Shown here: positions 21,555-31,648 of the stretch, piece after piece
How the letters are laid out: the number at the start of each line of letters is the position of its first letter
Numbering within the stretch: the stretch's first letter is position 1
DNA from: Gymnopus androsaceus JB14
Lineage: Eukaryota > Basidiomycota > Agaricomycetes > Agaricales > Omphalotaceae
Direction of reading: 5' to 3'
Assembly (NCBI GenBank): GCA_009733575.1
Contig: ML769501.1
Location: 62,001 to 126,000 of the forward strand
DNA length: 64,000 nucleotides
Translations under genes and position numbers: made by a program
The notes under the pieces: model-generated
Databases searched by the model: none
What the model was told of the DNA's origin: nothing
The model's input: only the letters and a program-made list of their open reading frames with translations

Positions 21555-21770
21555 CAAATAGTAGCTTGGCTAAATGGTTTCATGCATGCAGCTGAGTCTG
21601 AGACCTCAAGGGTTCAGTTCCTTGACTTGGCAAATCAAATAAAGAACTGAAAGTCATAAACAGGGGCTGGCACTGGGCGGACTGGTGTGTACCCTCTTAT
21701 GGTAGTACACTGAGTTGGGGTCAGTCAGGATCATAGGGCAAAGAATCAGAACAAGATTGTAGGCCAAGTA
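21555..21770 (+). repeat. tRNA-derived SINE-like segment
   Basis: GCTTGGCTAAATGGTTT (from 21563) resembles an RNA polymerase III A box of Leu/Ser tRNAs, and GGTTCAGTTCC (21611-21621) is one base off the B-box consensus GGTTCGANTCC, at tRNA-like spacing. No acceptor stem can be closed, so this is not a functional tRNA. An unrelated tail follows (GGGGCTGGCACTGGGCGG, 21663 onward), which is the usual head-and-body plan of a SINE. No poly(A) or simple-repeat tail was clearly located. Confidence 0.45.
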
Positions 21771-22191
21771 GCAATGAAAGATTGGAATGAATGCATCAAC
21801 GGGACGTCTCCACAACCACCCACAAATACAACTTCCAAAAACCCAAACAAAAACAGAAAAAAATCAAAATCTCAACCAAAATATGATGCAAGTAGCAGAA
21901 AAAAATTATCAAAACATGGCATCCCAGTGACAGGGATAATACTATTGGGAAACCCCCTCCTTGGGAGAGAGCCCGGGCTTCTTTGGAAACCTCGCACGAA
22001 AGGCAAGTTTGGCAAGGGTTTCAATGGCCAGCCCTCGGAAAGATAAGATATGCCAAACAAGACATGTCTTACCTGTGAATCTACTCACCAAACCTCACTG
22101 AACCACATCCTAACCAGCCGCCACATATTTCTCCCAACTCACTGCTTGACAATGATGGAATACCTATATGAGCATGCAAAGCATCAGCAAA
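21771..22191. other. Gene-free spacer with a short basic ORF
   Basis: A 90-codon frame (21774-22046) is rich in Asn, Lys, Pro and Ser. It has no recognisable domain and overlaps an antisense frame of similar length; it is not supported as a gene. Confidence 0.35.
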
Positions 22192-22856
22192 ACCTGGATA
22201 ATTGCCATAGCTCTTATAGCAAGCCATAGCAGCCATAGAACTATGAACTGCTATGAATTGCTATGGGTAGCTATGAGTTACTATGAGCTTCCCAAATTAT
22301 ATTGCCTGTTGACAGATGTCATGCTCTATAGCAATCCATAGCAATCCATAGCAGCCCATAGCTCTGGATAGATGGGGACCTTGCTATAGCATCAGCAAAA
22401 ACTGTTTTGGGCCCAGGAGGATCTAAGGTCACCTAGTCCTCTTAGGCAACCTGAGGCATCCTAGTTGGCCCAGGAAAAAGGGTAAAACTTTGGACACCTC
22501 AGGTATCCTAGTCATCTTAGGTGTCCTGGGAGATCCTGGGATGTCCTGGGGCATCCTGGGGCATCCTGGGGCATCCTGAGGCATCCTGGGATGGAACTTT
22601 TATCCTAGGATGCCTCAGGATGCCTCAGGATGCCCCAGGACATCCCAGGACACCTAGGATGACTAGGATACCTGAGGTGTCCAAAGTTTTACCCTTTTTC
22701 CTGGGCCAACTAGGATGCCTCAGGTTGCCTAAGAGGACTAGGTGACCTTAGATCCTCCTGGGCCCAAAACAGTTTTTTCTGATGAGGTGCTATGAGTGCT
22801 ATGAGTGCTGGATAGCACTATCCAGTGCTGTCCAGTTCACCCAGGTTCTGCTGATG
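22192..22856. mobile_element. Plavaka-end MITE, outer element of a nest
   Basis: Starts CATCAGCAAAACCTGGA and ends ACCCAGGTTCTGCTGATG; AAG flanks both sides (22189-22191, 22857-22859). The left end shares CATAGCAAGCCATAGCAGCC blocks, and the right end shares the GTGCTGTCCAG blocks, with the elements at 15232-20929 and 23084-23723. It is interrupted at 22390-22784; removing that insert and one AG restores the sequence found in its relatives (GGACCTTGCTAT-(A/G)GGTGCTA). No ORF. Confidence 0.75.
22390..22784. mobile_element. 395-bp palindromic CATCAG-end MITE, inner element
   Basis: A near-perfect palindrome: CATCAGCAAAAACTG at the left and CAGTTTTTTCTGATG at the right, with the arms (GGGCCCAGGAGGATCTAAGG and complement) pairing almost to the centre near 22587. 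AG is duplicated on both sides (22388-22389, 22785-22786). The arms are made of CCTGGG/GCATCCTGG short repeats. The empty site can be seen in related elements. Confidence 0.85.
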
Positions 22857-23083
22857 AAGTCAGCAGTAGAGGCACTACTAGGCATTGTTTTGGCATAAAC
22901 ATATATGTGCTTGTCAATTTAAGAATTGGATAGTCTCGAGGAGATGTTTATGATGTTCGGATCCATTAGCTTTGACGGTTCAGTATTCATGTCTATCGGT
23001 AACGCTGATGGGGGGATTTTGTAGCTGCTGACCCAATTATCCTGATCAATATAGATAGTTGTGTGCCTAAAGTATATGTGCAG

Positions 23084-23723
23084 CATCAGCAAAACCTGGG
23101 TGTACTGTCCAGCACTGTCCAGCACTGTCCAGCACTCATAGCACCCATAGCACCCATAGCAAGGTCCCCATCTATCCAGAGCTATGGACTGCTATGGGCT
23201 GCTATGGATCACTATAGATTTCACAGGATCATCATATGTCAGGGTTGGGTCCAATTCAAAACTATCTATATGGCCACTTGAATTAATATTCTCTTGAAGC
23301 GACGCGGGCTGAAATAATTATAATAAAATCATATATTGTTGTGCTCATAGTAATATCTGGTAGTACTACATACTAAGACTTGAAATATTAGGATAATACT
23401 AGTGTAATAAAACTACTACTTAGTAGTACAATAGTACTAGTATGTACTACCAATGCTTAATTAGAGACTTAACGGGAATTTATGAACTAATCGAGTTGGA
23501 AAACATGGAAGAAAGAAGTCGGGGAAGTTTCAACAGTTGCGTCATTCTTATATAGCGTTGGCGGGAGAGAATGACAGCTGTCAAAATGCTGACAGCTGGC
23601 TCGAGCATTCGGTAATCTCATACGAGTCATAGCGAGCCATAGCAAGCCATAGCATTTCATAGCACCATGGTCACTATGGCCTGCTATGGCTTGCTATAGC
23701 TTCTATGGCCATTACTGCTGATG
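23084..23723. mobile_element. Plavaka-end MITE (640 bp)
   Basis: Starts CATCAGCAAAACCTGGG and ends GGCCATTACTGCTGATG; AG flanks both sides (23082-23083, 23724-23725). The left end carries TGTCCAGCACTG repeats and GGTCCCCATCTATCC. The right end carries GACAGCTGTC and CTATGGCTTGCTATAG blocks. These are the two different ends of the 15232-20929 element, so this is an internal-deletion or end-capture derivative. The interior is AT-rich and non-coding. Confidence 0.75.
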
Positions 23724-23725
23724 AG

Positions 23726-24618
23726 GGTGTTTCAGAAGGCATTGGAGGACATCCGACAACATAGATCTCTTACACACTCACATCGGCCAGGCCATTGAGA
23801 CTAATTTAAATATATCTACATACTTCTTCCGCTTTCGCGATGCTCGAGTGTGTGCTCAGTGCGAATAAGTCAAACCGTTTTCTATCAGTCGACGCTCGAT
23901 GTCCCGGACGGGTTTCGATTTGTGAGAAACCCCCGAGAAACCCCAGAAAGGGGGTTTAAGTTCCCATTAGAATTTTCCCAGTTTGATCCCAGTGACAGAT
24001 GCAAAAAAAAGCAGCACTGCAAGAGGCACTTCCGCCATGGACAGACAACATTGGAAGAGATCGTATGCTTACTACTTGGTCGAATAAAATCTTCTGGGTG
24101 ACTAATTGTAGTAAAGACGGAAAGAGCTTTAAACTTTTAGTGATGCAGTATCAGCGCTTAAAATTATTGCATTGTCAAGTGCACGTTGCATCTCGAGTAT
24201 CGTCGGCCAGTTCTGAGTCGTCGCGCGGTTGCTTTTTATAGCTTCGCTCTGAAACTGAATCTTACCCTACTAAGATTATTCTCATCTATTCATAAAACCC
24301 TGGACCTGTCTACATCGAGGACCTATGTATGCAAATCTATGCAACTGCAATCGTGATATTATTCGGCTGACTCCGCCGAACCAAAAACTATCGGTTGACA
24401 GTTGATGTTGACTGCCAATCCGCCAAGCAAGATATATTATAATAGTATCTGGGTGCTAAATGAGGTGATCTATACTGTGGAGCACGGTGGAAGAAAAGAA
24501 GGAAGCGTATTACATACACGGCACGCTCACCCCTACACGGTGGATGGTATTGCTTTTGCTGATAGGAATCGCCTATAAATACCTCATGTTTCCGTATACG
24601 CCCGTGAAAAGCAACACG
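23726..24618. other. Spacer upstream of the carboxylesterase gene
   Basis: About 900 bp without a recognised gene; the last few hundred bases should hold the esterase promoter. Short frames near 23850-24240 have no recognisable motif. Confidence 0.35.
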
Positions 24619-26235
24619 ATGTGGCCCTTCACGTCTATTTTGCTGATAGTTGTCGGTACCTTCTGCCATCGACTCGGACTCGGAGGGGTGCATGCTCAAT
24701 CTTTTGTTACAATCTCGACAACTTCGGGAGACCTTCAAGGTGTTGAGCAGGACGGAGGTACGTACACAGGCTCTCACTTATTTTGTTCTCTTCTGGATGC
24801 TAATTCAGAAGTCAGGTATATCGTTCAAAGGCGTTGTACGGGGTGGCTCTACTTGAACCATCAGTTGTCTAATTCCTATGCTGCTTTATTATAGCGATTT
24901 GCAGAAGCTCCTACAGGTCCTCTCCGCTGGGAGCCTCCTGTCCCATTCCTCAGTAGCACAACACAAAACGCAACGGTTCTCAGTCCGGCATGCGTTCAGC
25001 AATTTGGTTTTGCTACCGCCACTCTGATAGAGTTTCTGTTCAATAATCCACAAGATCCGCCAGCGGAGAATGAGGATTGTTTGTTCTTGTTCGTTTCGTA
25101 TCCCCTCTTTCATGAAATTCGTCTAATGACTTGACAATCCCTGCTTAGGAACGTATGGGCGCCATCACCTACTTCAAGCACGAAGCAACCTGTAGTGTTC
25201 TTTATCTATGGCGGGTAAGCCTTAAGTATCATCGAGTCGGAATTTAGGATCATTATCTCGTTTAGTTCTTTAGCATTCGGCACCGCATCTGTACCACTAT
25301 ACGACGGAGCTTCTATCGCTTTGAATCAAGACATCGTTGTCGTTACAATCAACTACCGCACCAATGTTTTTGGATTTCCGGGTGCACCAGATCTGCCTCT
25401 TGAGGAGAATAATCTTGGTTTTTTGGATCAGGAGCTCGCACTTGAGTGGGTAAGATTGAATATTGCGAATTTTGGCGGTGATCCCGACCAAAGTGAGTGC
25501 TGAGTATCTCATTATTACAAGGATCAACTGATTATAAAATCCCAAACCCGCAGTTACCATTATGGTTTGTACATCTCCGCCGTTGAGTACTCTTGATTTG
25601 TTCATTGAGTATCACATGTAGGGCCAATCTGCTGGGGGCTTCTCTGTTTCCGGCATGATCATTCGACACCCCGTTGACCCCCCGTTCAGGGCTGCAATAA
25701 TCTATTCAGGAGATTCGCCAGATACCACTCCAACTTCCGCTGCATCGTTCACTTCCTTCAACAATTTTGCCAGTGCGGTAGGTTGTGGGGAGATAGTACC
25801 TGGCCCGTTAAGACTTGAATGTTTGAGAGCAGTCTCAGCTGCAGATATAAGGACGTACACGAATGGACCGTCGAGTGGTGCTTTTGAGCCAGTTATTGAT
25901 AAGTGAGTATCATCTTTCTCCGAGTCAAAAGAGGATCAGACTGACGCCTGCTCTCATTTAGTATAACCACCTTCGACGATAATATCCAACGAATCCAAAG
26001 CGGAAACGCAGCTAGAGTGCCCTTTCTCACTGGAAACACCCAGAATGATGGAACGTTATTCACCATTGGGGACACCAACCTTACTGCGTTTTTGAACTCT
26101 AGCGGCTTTACTGTCGACGGGAATGTTACGGCAGATGTTGTTCGATCGCTTTATCCTGGCCAGAATGATACAGATGTTATCGCAGATGTGTTTAGAGATG
26201 CATCAGGAAAACCTTTATATGCAAAAAGTGTATAA
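24619..26235 (+). pseudogene. Type-B carboxylesterase/lipase, 3'-truncated by a TIR element
   Basis: Secreted alpha/beta-hydrolase gene of the carboxylesterase type B family, which hydrolyses ester bonds. Proposed exons are 24619-24757, 24816-24835 (20 nt), 24895-25088, 25149-25214, 25266-25492, 25554-25564 (11 nt), 25622-25902 and 25962-26235; all junctions are GT-AG and keep the frame. The start begins a signal-peptide-like stretch (MWPFTSILLIVVGTFC). Family landmarks in order are GVRFAEAPTGPLRW, EDCLFLNVW, the oxyanion region FFIYGG, NYRTNVFGF and the nucleophile elbow GQSAGG (usually GESAGG). The C-terminal quarter with the catalytic His is missing: the coding exon runs into a TIR element at 26201, and the last codons and TAA come from that element. 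Some N-glycosylation motifs are visible. It could still make a truncated protein, but probably not an active esterase. Confidence 0.8.
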
Positions 26236-28055
26236 AATGTGTGAAATTGAGCAAAAGTTGGCAAAAATGACTCGATTATGCAGATTATTCAAAGATTTGT
26301 TGAGTTGACAAGTCCCTTGATAAAAACTGCAAAATGTTCACATTTTATTCAGTTTTATGCGGTAGTATTCACTCAAATGAATGATGCTTAAAACTAGTAA
26401 TTGCGTGCCAATAAACTTATGAAGCAATATTAATGACAGAAAGGCAGAAATATTATTATATTGAGCATAATTAATAACGAATACAGCAGGAATACATTCT
26501 ACTATATGCTGACAGTAGCGACAACTGGTTATAATAACATTGCTGAGGGTGAATATAATAGCTAAATGAATGTAGTAATAAGAAGCGGGTCGAGAACAAG
26601 TCAACATTACAAGCCCAATAGGGCGACAGCTCAGAAAAGCGATAGGCATACATGAATGGGAAACAGGAAAAACGGGAAACAAGATGCACGAACGTAAAAA
26701 AGAAATAACTACCAGAGCCTACCACATAAGTCCCAGTACACTATAACAATGCAGTCAACATATACATATTGATGAATGCCGACGTCTTGATGAAAGACGG
26801 ATTCAATCATACTGCTCTGGAGGACGCTGCTACAACTAGCACTCCAAACCGAATCGATATATGGTTCAATTCATCAGAAATGATGAGGCAACCCCTGGAG
26901 ACCAAGGCGGGAATGAAAGTAGCGTTGGTCGCAAAACTTATTGAAGCAATCAATGTGGATTCCGCACTGACAAAGGTCGAAAATGTGATCGTGGAATTTG
27001 TTGTCCAAAACTCCAACTGGATGAAAGCGTCAACCTCGTCTTTGGCAAAGACAAAAATGCAAAGCACCATGAAGAGCCAGTCAGCCTGAGAAGGATTGCA
27101 TAGGTAAGAGTGTTGTCCAACTTCAAGAGTTCCAGAAAGTATGCTATAAGTGATGTCAATGAGACCGAAGTGCTGGCAAGATGACTCGGACCTACCATCA
27201 GTTTAAAGAGAAAAACCAAGAACATAGTATTCAGCTGTGGCATTAAAAACAGAAGCATCAGTATTTAACAAAGCAGGGATAAATATTGAAGAGCATACCA
27301 GCGGCCGGCGATGTAGGCAATATTTTTCACTTCCACCATTGAGCCGTTCACATCCGACAACTAAGAGCCATGAAGTCGCATCGAAACCCAGCAAGCATGT
27401 GAGATAACCAAGTACAAGTATCATGAAGTGTGAGAGGGATGGGGGTCCGCTATTGAGGCAAGGAAAGAAAAAGGGAGATGATAGTTGAGGGAAGAAAGAC
27501 AATCAACAACAAAATTCAACTTGACAGTATGGCAACGTGATGTGATGACGTTGATTTAGGGCAGGTCCCGGCTTCTAGCCGGAATGACATGACATCCTCA
27601 ATTGATTTAATTTGATGCATGCCACTTGTCACTCGATTATGATATCCTGCTGACTTCTGACTTAAGCCTTGCTCCGCCTATCCGGCTTGGGCCTGCCCAG
27701 CCTGACTCGGAGGGTCTAAGACCAACTTGCTCAAAGTGGGCATAATTATGCATAATTATGCAAATTTCACCAACTCAGAGCAACTTAAGTCGTTGTGTTA
27801 ATGTTGAATCTCTTGACATGTAAGCTAGTGACTTGGCAATGACCTCTTTGCCTCTCAAGGTTCCTCTGACTGGTAGCTCATTTCCTAACAAAGGTTTGCA
27901 AATGTAGAAATTTGCATAAGAAATGCTCTGAATTTGCACTGAATGCATAAAATTGCATAATTTATGCTCCATTTGTCTTATATATGCTATTTGTTACAAA
28001 ATGTACGAATTTATGCAAAGTTATCATAATTTTGCATATTAAGCTTTTCCTGATG
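26201..28055. mobile_element. 1.86-kb CATCAG-end element inside the carboxylesterase gene
   Basis: Starts CATCAGGAAAACCTTTATAT and ends with the inverted form ATATTAAGCTTTTCCTGATG; TG is duplicated (26199-26200, 28056-28057). Directly beyond the right end the bases continue the esterase frame with family-like residues and a GTGAGC splice donor, which confirms the insertion site. The interior is mostly non-coding; one possible ORF lies at 26772-27089. Repeated GCATAATTATGCA words occur near the right end (27740-28030). Confidence 0.7.
26772..27089 (+). CDS. Possible ORF of 105 codons inside the TIR element, unknown
   Basis: Starts at an ATG with MNADVLMKDGFNHTALEDA and ends at TGA 27087-27089. 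Composition is protein-like: amphipathic, with helix-prone VALVAKLIEAINVDSALTKV. No domain was recognised and an antisense frame of similar length overlaps it. It may be a captured exon, a passenger ORF of the element, or chance. Confidence 0.25.
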   Translation: MNADVLMKDGFNHTALEDAATTSTPNRIDIWFNSSEMMRQPLETKAGMKVALVAKLIEAINVDSALTKVENVIVEFVVQNSNWMKASTSSLAKTKMQSTMKSQSA

Positions 28056-28057
28056 TG

Positions 28058-29310
28058 TGTCATTCCTTTGGTGAGCTTACTGGGATATTTTTCATCTCAT
28101 CTACTGATGCGGTACTAGCACTGAATTCAAAGACTGTGTACTTCCTCATGATGCTGCTACATGCTGGAACTCTACCTATGACATGTTGGCTGCCTTTGTG
28201 GAGATGAAGGATCCTGTCTTGACTTTTTTGGATTGTTCTTCCAATGGGATGTTAGACTATCTACTTAGCAATGAGGAATGGGAGGTGATTGAAGGTCTGG
28301 TTTGTGCACTCAAGGTTTGTTTCTGTTCTCTGCTTGACTTGGTTGAGTTACTAATGGATTTCCTCATTCCAGATTCTCAAAGATGCTACAACTTTCTTGT
28401 CCTTGAATACACCTAACGTTGCTGCGGCCATCCCGCTATGGATGCTATTGATGAAGCATTTGTGACTGGTATTATTGACAACAAGCTTCTTTCTGAACCC
28501 ATTCAACATGTGCTCTCTATTGGCAAGAAAACCCTTCACAAATATTATATGCTAACAGACAATTCAGATATTTATCATATGGCAATGAGTAAGGACTGTT
28601 TTCCCTCCTACTTTGTGTCATGCACTAACAATTAAAACAGTTCTACACCCATCAATGAAGCTCGACTACTTTCACAAGGCCAGTTGGATGGATACATGGG
28701 TTCAGGAGGCCCTTGCTGTTACTCAAAAGCACTGGGAGCAGTACAAACCCTCTCAGCCAGGTACTGGCTCATTGATGGTGTGTCCTTAGCCCTCTTGCTT
28801 CCTTTTACCTCCTTGCTAATGGCCGATATTGCTAGGCTTTAACCTCCTAAGCCACTCCATCTTCTTCATCAAACTCTTTCGGTTTGCTCATGGCCAGGCA
28901 AGTTGGTGGCAGTACAGGGGAGACAGGGAAAGATGAGCTTGACTGCTACCTTCAGGACAACTGTGTGCCAATGGATGACCCTCTTCGATGGTGGATCATG
29001 AATCAGAAAGTGTATCCTAACCTCACAAAGGTGGCAATCTCTTTGCACTTGATACCAGGTGCGTACTGCTCTCACTATATTTTAATAGATTCTCATTCTC
29101 TTTTGAATTTTTAGCTTCTTCCATTGCCACTGAATAAACATTTTTGCATGGTTGCATACTCACCTCCCATCTCCGTAACCAACTCCATGCTGAGACCATT
29201 TGTGCTCTCATGTGTTTTGGTGACTGGTCACGTGAAGATTATATCTTGAATGAGGAGCTGGTTAATTTCTTAGTCTCTGATGCTAATGACACAACAATGG
29301 TATTGTTTTG
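28058..29310 (+). pseudogene. hAT transposase, C-terminal half (decayed)
   Basis: Plus-strand remnant of a hAT-family transposase. Recognisable segments in order are ATCWNSTYDMLAAF (hAT core), LLSNEEWEVIEGL, LKDATTFLSLNTPNVAAAIP, AIDEAF, SIGKKTLHKYYMLTDNSDIY, LHPSMKLDYFHKASW, and the C-terminal dimerisation region PLRWWIMNQKVYPNLTKVAI followed by LRNQLHAETICALMCFGDW. Several short introns are still visible (for example about 28315-28371 and 28590-28638). Lesions include a 1-nt deletion near 28432 and a stop where the conserved serine/glutamate-rich loop should be (TGA near 29132). The N-terminal half is missing. The 3' end TAGTGTGTGG (reverse) at 29514 resembles the hAT piece at 5718-6538. 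Confidence 0.8.
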
Positions 29311-29379
29311 GTCAACAATGAAATTTTGTAATAATATCTGTATGTCAGTAGTTTATCTTGTTAATTTTATTCTATAGCC

Positions 29380-29514
29380 TGGTCACTTGTAGTATCGCTA
29401 CTAACCCGTTTATAAACCGTACCCGACCCGACCCGGATTTGCCCGTACTCGGCCACCCGGGTCCGGGTCGGGTTGACAATTTGGGCACCCAAACCGGACC
29501 CGAGCCACACACTA
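29380..29514. repeat. hAT 3' terminus with GC-rich subterminal repeats
   Basis: ACCCGACCCGACCCGG, GGGTCCGGGTCGGG and ACCGGACCCGAGCC blocks precede the terminal CCACACACTA at 29514. Read inward, the end is TAGTGTGTGGCTCGGG, close to TAAGTGTGTGGCACGGG at 6538. It belongs to the hAT remnant at 28058-29310; the opposite end was not found, so no target duplication can be shown. Confidence 0.65.
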
Positions 29515-29660
29515 CTCACGGGGAGAGCCCTTTCCATTGTTTGGATCCAAGCTCGTGGCAAATGAAACCCATTAATCAATCATCGCCGTGCTCAATACCC
29601 TGTCAGACTCAATGGGACTCTCCACAGTGCCATAGGCATATGGAATTTCTGATCAGCAGT
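29515..29660 (-). pseudogene. Carboxylesterase C-terminal scrap (inverted copy)
   Basis: On the minus strand this is about 85-90% like the esterase C-terminal segment at 32565-32695: EIPY-YGTV, SDRVLSTA, WVSFATSLDPN and NGKGSP. It begins exactly at the hAT 3' end (29514). It is far too short to function and lies opposite to both esterase genes here. Confidence 0.7.
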
Positions 29661-29884
29661 CCTGACACTGCATGCACATGTATAATCTGCATGCAAATCA
29701 AAACTTATGAAGCACCGGAAAGGCTTAACAGAGTTCGAACTTACAAAAGATTTTATCAAAACTTGTGAAAATAACTACAAAATAGGTGTTTATTTCCATA
29801 AGTTTTGTATATCTTTCATTAGTTCGAAACTTTTGTTTTCAGCGCATTTTGCTGTTTCCATAAGTTTCTTATTGAGAAACTACG

Positions 29885-30135
29885 AGTTGCTGCATGCAGT
29901 TGAAACATACTTCGATGCTTCGGCATATATTTTGGTCGGCTGAAGTAATGCTCAGATTGTCATGACATTTAAGCCTTTTGCGGAAGGTTCAGATTTTGGT
30001 TGGTCTGAATATATCTCCTTCTTGAGTCCTATGATATATTTATTTTCCAAAATCATCTGAAAAAGTACATTTCAAGTAGCTACTAAAATAACACATTTCC
30101 CATAATGCTTCAGTCTGACTGAAGCATAATTATTG
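29885..30135. repeat. Long inverted repeat, left arm
   Basis: This arm is the reverse complement of 32940-33180 with scattered differences. Shared blocks include GGAAGGTTCAGATTTTGGTT, GGTCTGAAT and the palindrome GCTTCAGTCTGACTGAAGC near its inner edge (about 30105). The two arms enclose about 2.8 kb containing the cupin-like gene and the second esterase remnant. Confidence 0.75.
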
Positions 30136-30340
30136 ACGGTGTGCATCAAGTGTGCATGCATGGTTTTCCCGGGCCGCACGCCTGTGTCTAGCCACGGCCG
30201 TGTTTAGCTTGAGTTCAAATCGGGACATTTGGACTCAGGCCACAACAGACATGCGAAACAGGCCAATAAATAAACTTCCTTCCTTCCCGGGCCTTCCAAA
30301 GTTCCACCTCTGCAAACGATCCATTTTCGCCCTGATTACT

Positions 30341-31063
30341 ATGCTGCTCTATCTTTTCCTCTTGAGTTTTGGGGCTTTGGTCTGTGGTGGATTGGTTCAA
30401 TGTGGCGATGAGAGTCTACTAGTGAACGCCATAGTCGGAAAGAACAACATTTCCATGGTGGAATGCTGGAAAATTGAACCTGGATATCAGATCTCAAATG
30501 TGGTGCGTATGTTTGAGCTTTAACCGGTCCTCAGTTGATTCAACATTATTATTAGTCAGGAACAGTTGGAGACAAGGTCCTCCAACTGGGAAACATCAAT
30601 AATGCCGTGTATATTATCATTCCAGACGCTGACGGCAAGCCAAACAACGGCGGGTACGTACTATCTCTTGTTATTATTTTTGAAGAATGCTTTAACATAA
30701 ACCAGTCTACACAATGGTGCTCATGCACAGTGGGTTTTTGCACTTACTGGGGGTGTAAACGTCACCTTCCCGGAGGCACCTGGCGGTTTCACAGTATCTG
30801 CTGGGGGCCTGTTTATTTCCACTGTGAGTACAATCAAGCTCATGTTGATTCCTCTGTTGCCTGTACACGCGCGGGATTGTGAAAGTTGATCAATTCGCTT
30901 ATATACATCTTGCTAGGACGTGTTGGGAACTTCTACCCTTGGCCATCAAAGTATATGGGCAGCTGGTTCGATCTTCATTCAAGCACCTTTCCCAGACGGA
31001 GTTGCCATCAACCATACCGTTATTGCCAACCACTCATGCGAAGAAAACTACCTGACAAAGTGA
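30341..31063 (+). CDS. Cupin-like secreted protein, 174 aa, four exons
   Basis: Reconstructed exons are 30341-30502, 30556-30653, 30706-30823 and 30917-31063; introns of 53, 52 and 93 nt are GT-AG and restore one frame ending in TGA. The start at 30341 opens a signal peptide (MLLYLFLLSFGALVCGG); an upstream in-frame ATG (30251) would place about 30 residues before it. The mature part has ECWKIEPGYQISN, VGDKVLQLGNINNAVYIIIP, then GGLHNGAHAQWVFALTGGVN and the Gly/Val/Thr-rich strand pattern of a single cupin-type beta-barrel (GGFTVSAGGLFIST, LGHQSIWAAG). It has several N-x-S/T sites and a few cysteines. I infer an extracellular cupin-fold protein; the metal ligands are not clearly conserved and no activity can be assigned. 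All parts look intact. Confidence 0.65.
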
Positions 31064-31648
31064 CTCCAAAGAAATTGTCGAGTGTAAAAACTAAGGATTT
31101 TATGGCCTACTCACTTGTACTACGTTGGATCTATCCCAGTGTCACAACTTGTAGAGAACTTCGACAATGATTCGGATAATGCAAGTGACATTTACACGGA
31201 CCGACCCACTCTGTGTAGTGCATCTCGAGAACATAACAATGAAATTTCTCCGCCTTCACCTTCTAAACCATTCTGGTATAATCTGGAAGCTATAGCGGAT
31301 TGGAAAAGTAAAAGTCCTGTCCAAACTCGTGCACCTCCTAATCATCCCAGCTGACCCGAAAGTGTACACTATCGAAGCCGGCCAAAGTACTGAAATTCAA
31401 GTCAGCTGAAATGGATCACTTTTGATATAAGTAGATGCGTTTGTCGCTGTCGAAATTTACGCACCCGCTCGTAGGCCGTGGAATTCGTCCAATTTGCTCA
31501 TTCCGGCGTAGCCGGCCGCCAGAAATGGTAACGCGTTCATAGGAATGGCAAAAGTTTAGACCCCCGTGTTACGCCCACTCGAAATTTCCCACTATGAAAT
31601 GAACAGCTGACTGGCGAAAAGAGTATTTGAAGAGAGGGTAGGTTTCAA
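31064..31648 (+). other. Gene remnants of unknown origin
   Basis: Downstream of the cupin-like gene are short coding-like stretches in shifting frames, for example IPADPKVYTIEAGQSTEIQV near 31350-31405. They look like a broken gene, but no family was recognised and no intact frame can be built. Confidence 0.3.

Noticed and set aside
21561..21625. A functional tRNA gene
   Set aside because: A- and B-box-like sequences are present but no acceptor stem or clean anticodon stem can be formed.
22500..22680. Regular GGGGCATCCTGG-type units that look like a CRISPR or satellite array
   Set aside because: They lie in the two arms of one palindromic MITE, have no unique spacers, and the whole block has element ends and a 2-bp duplication.
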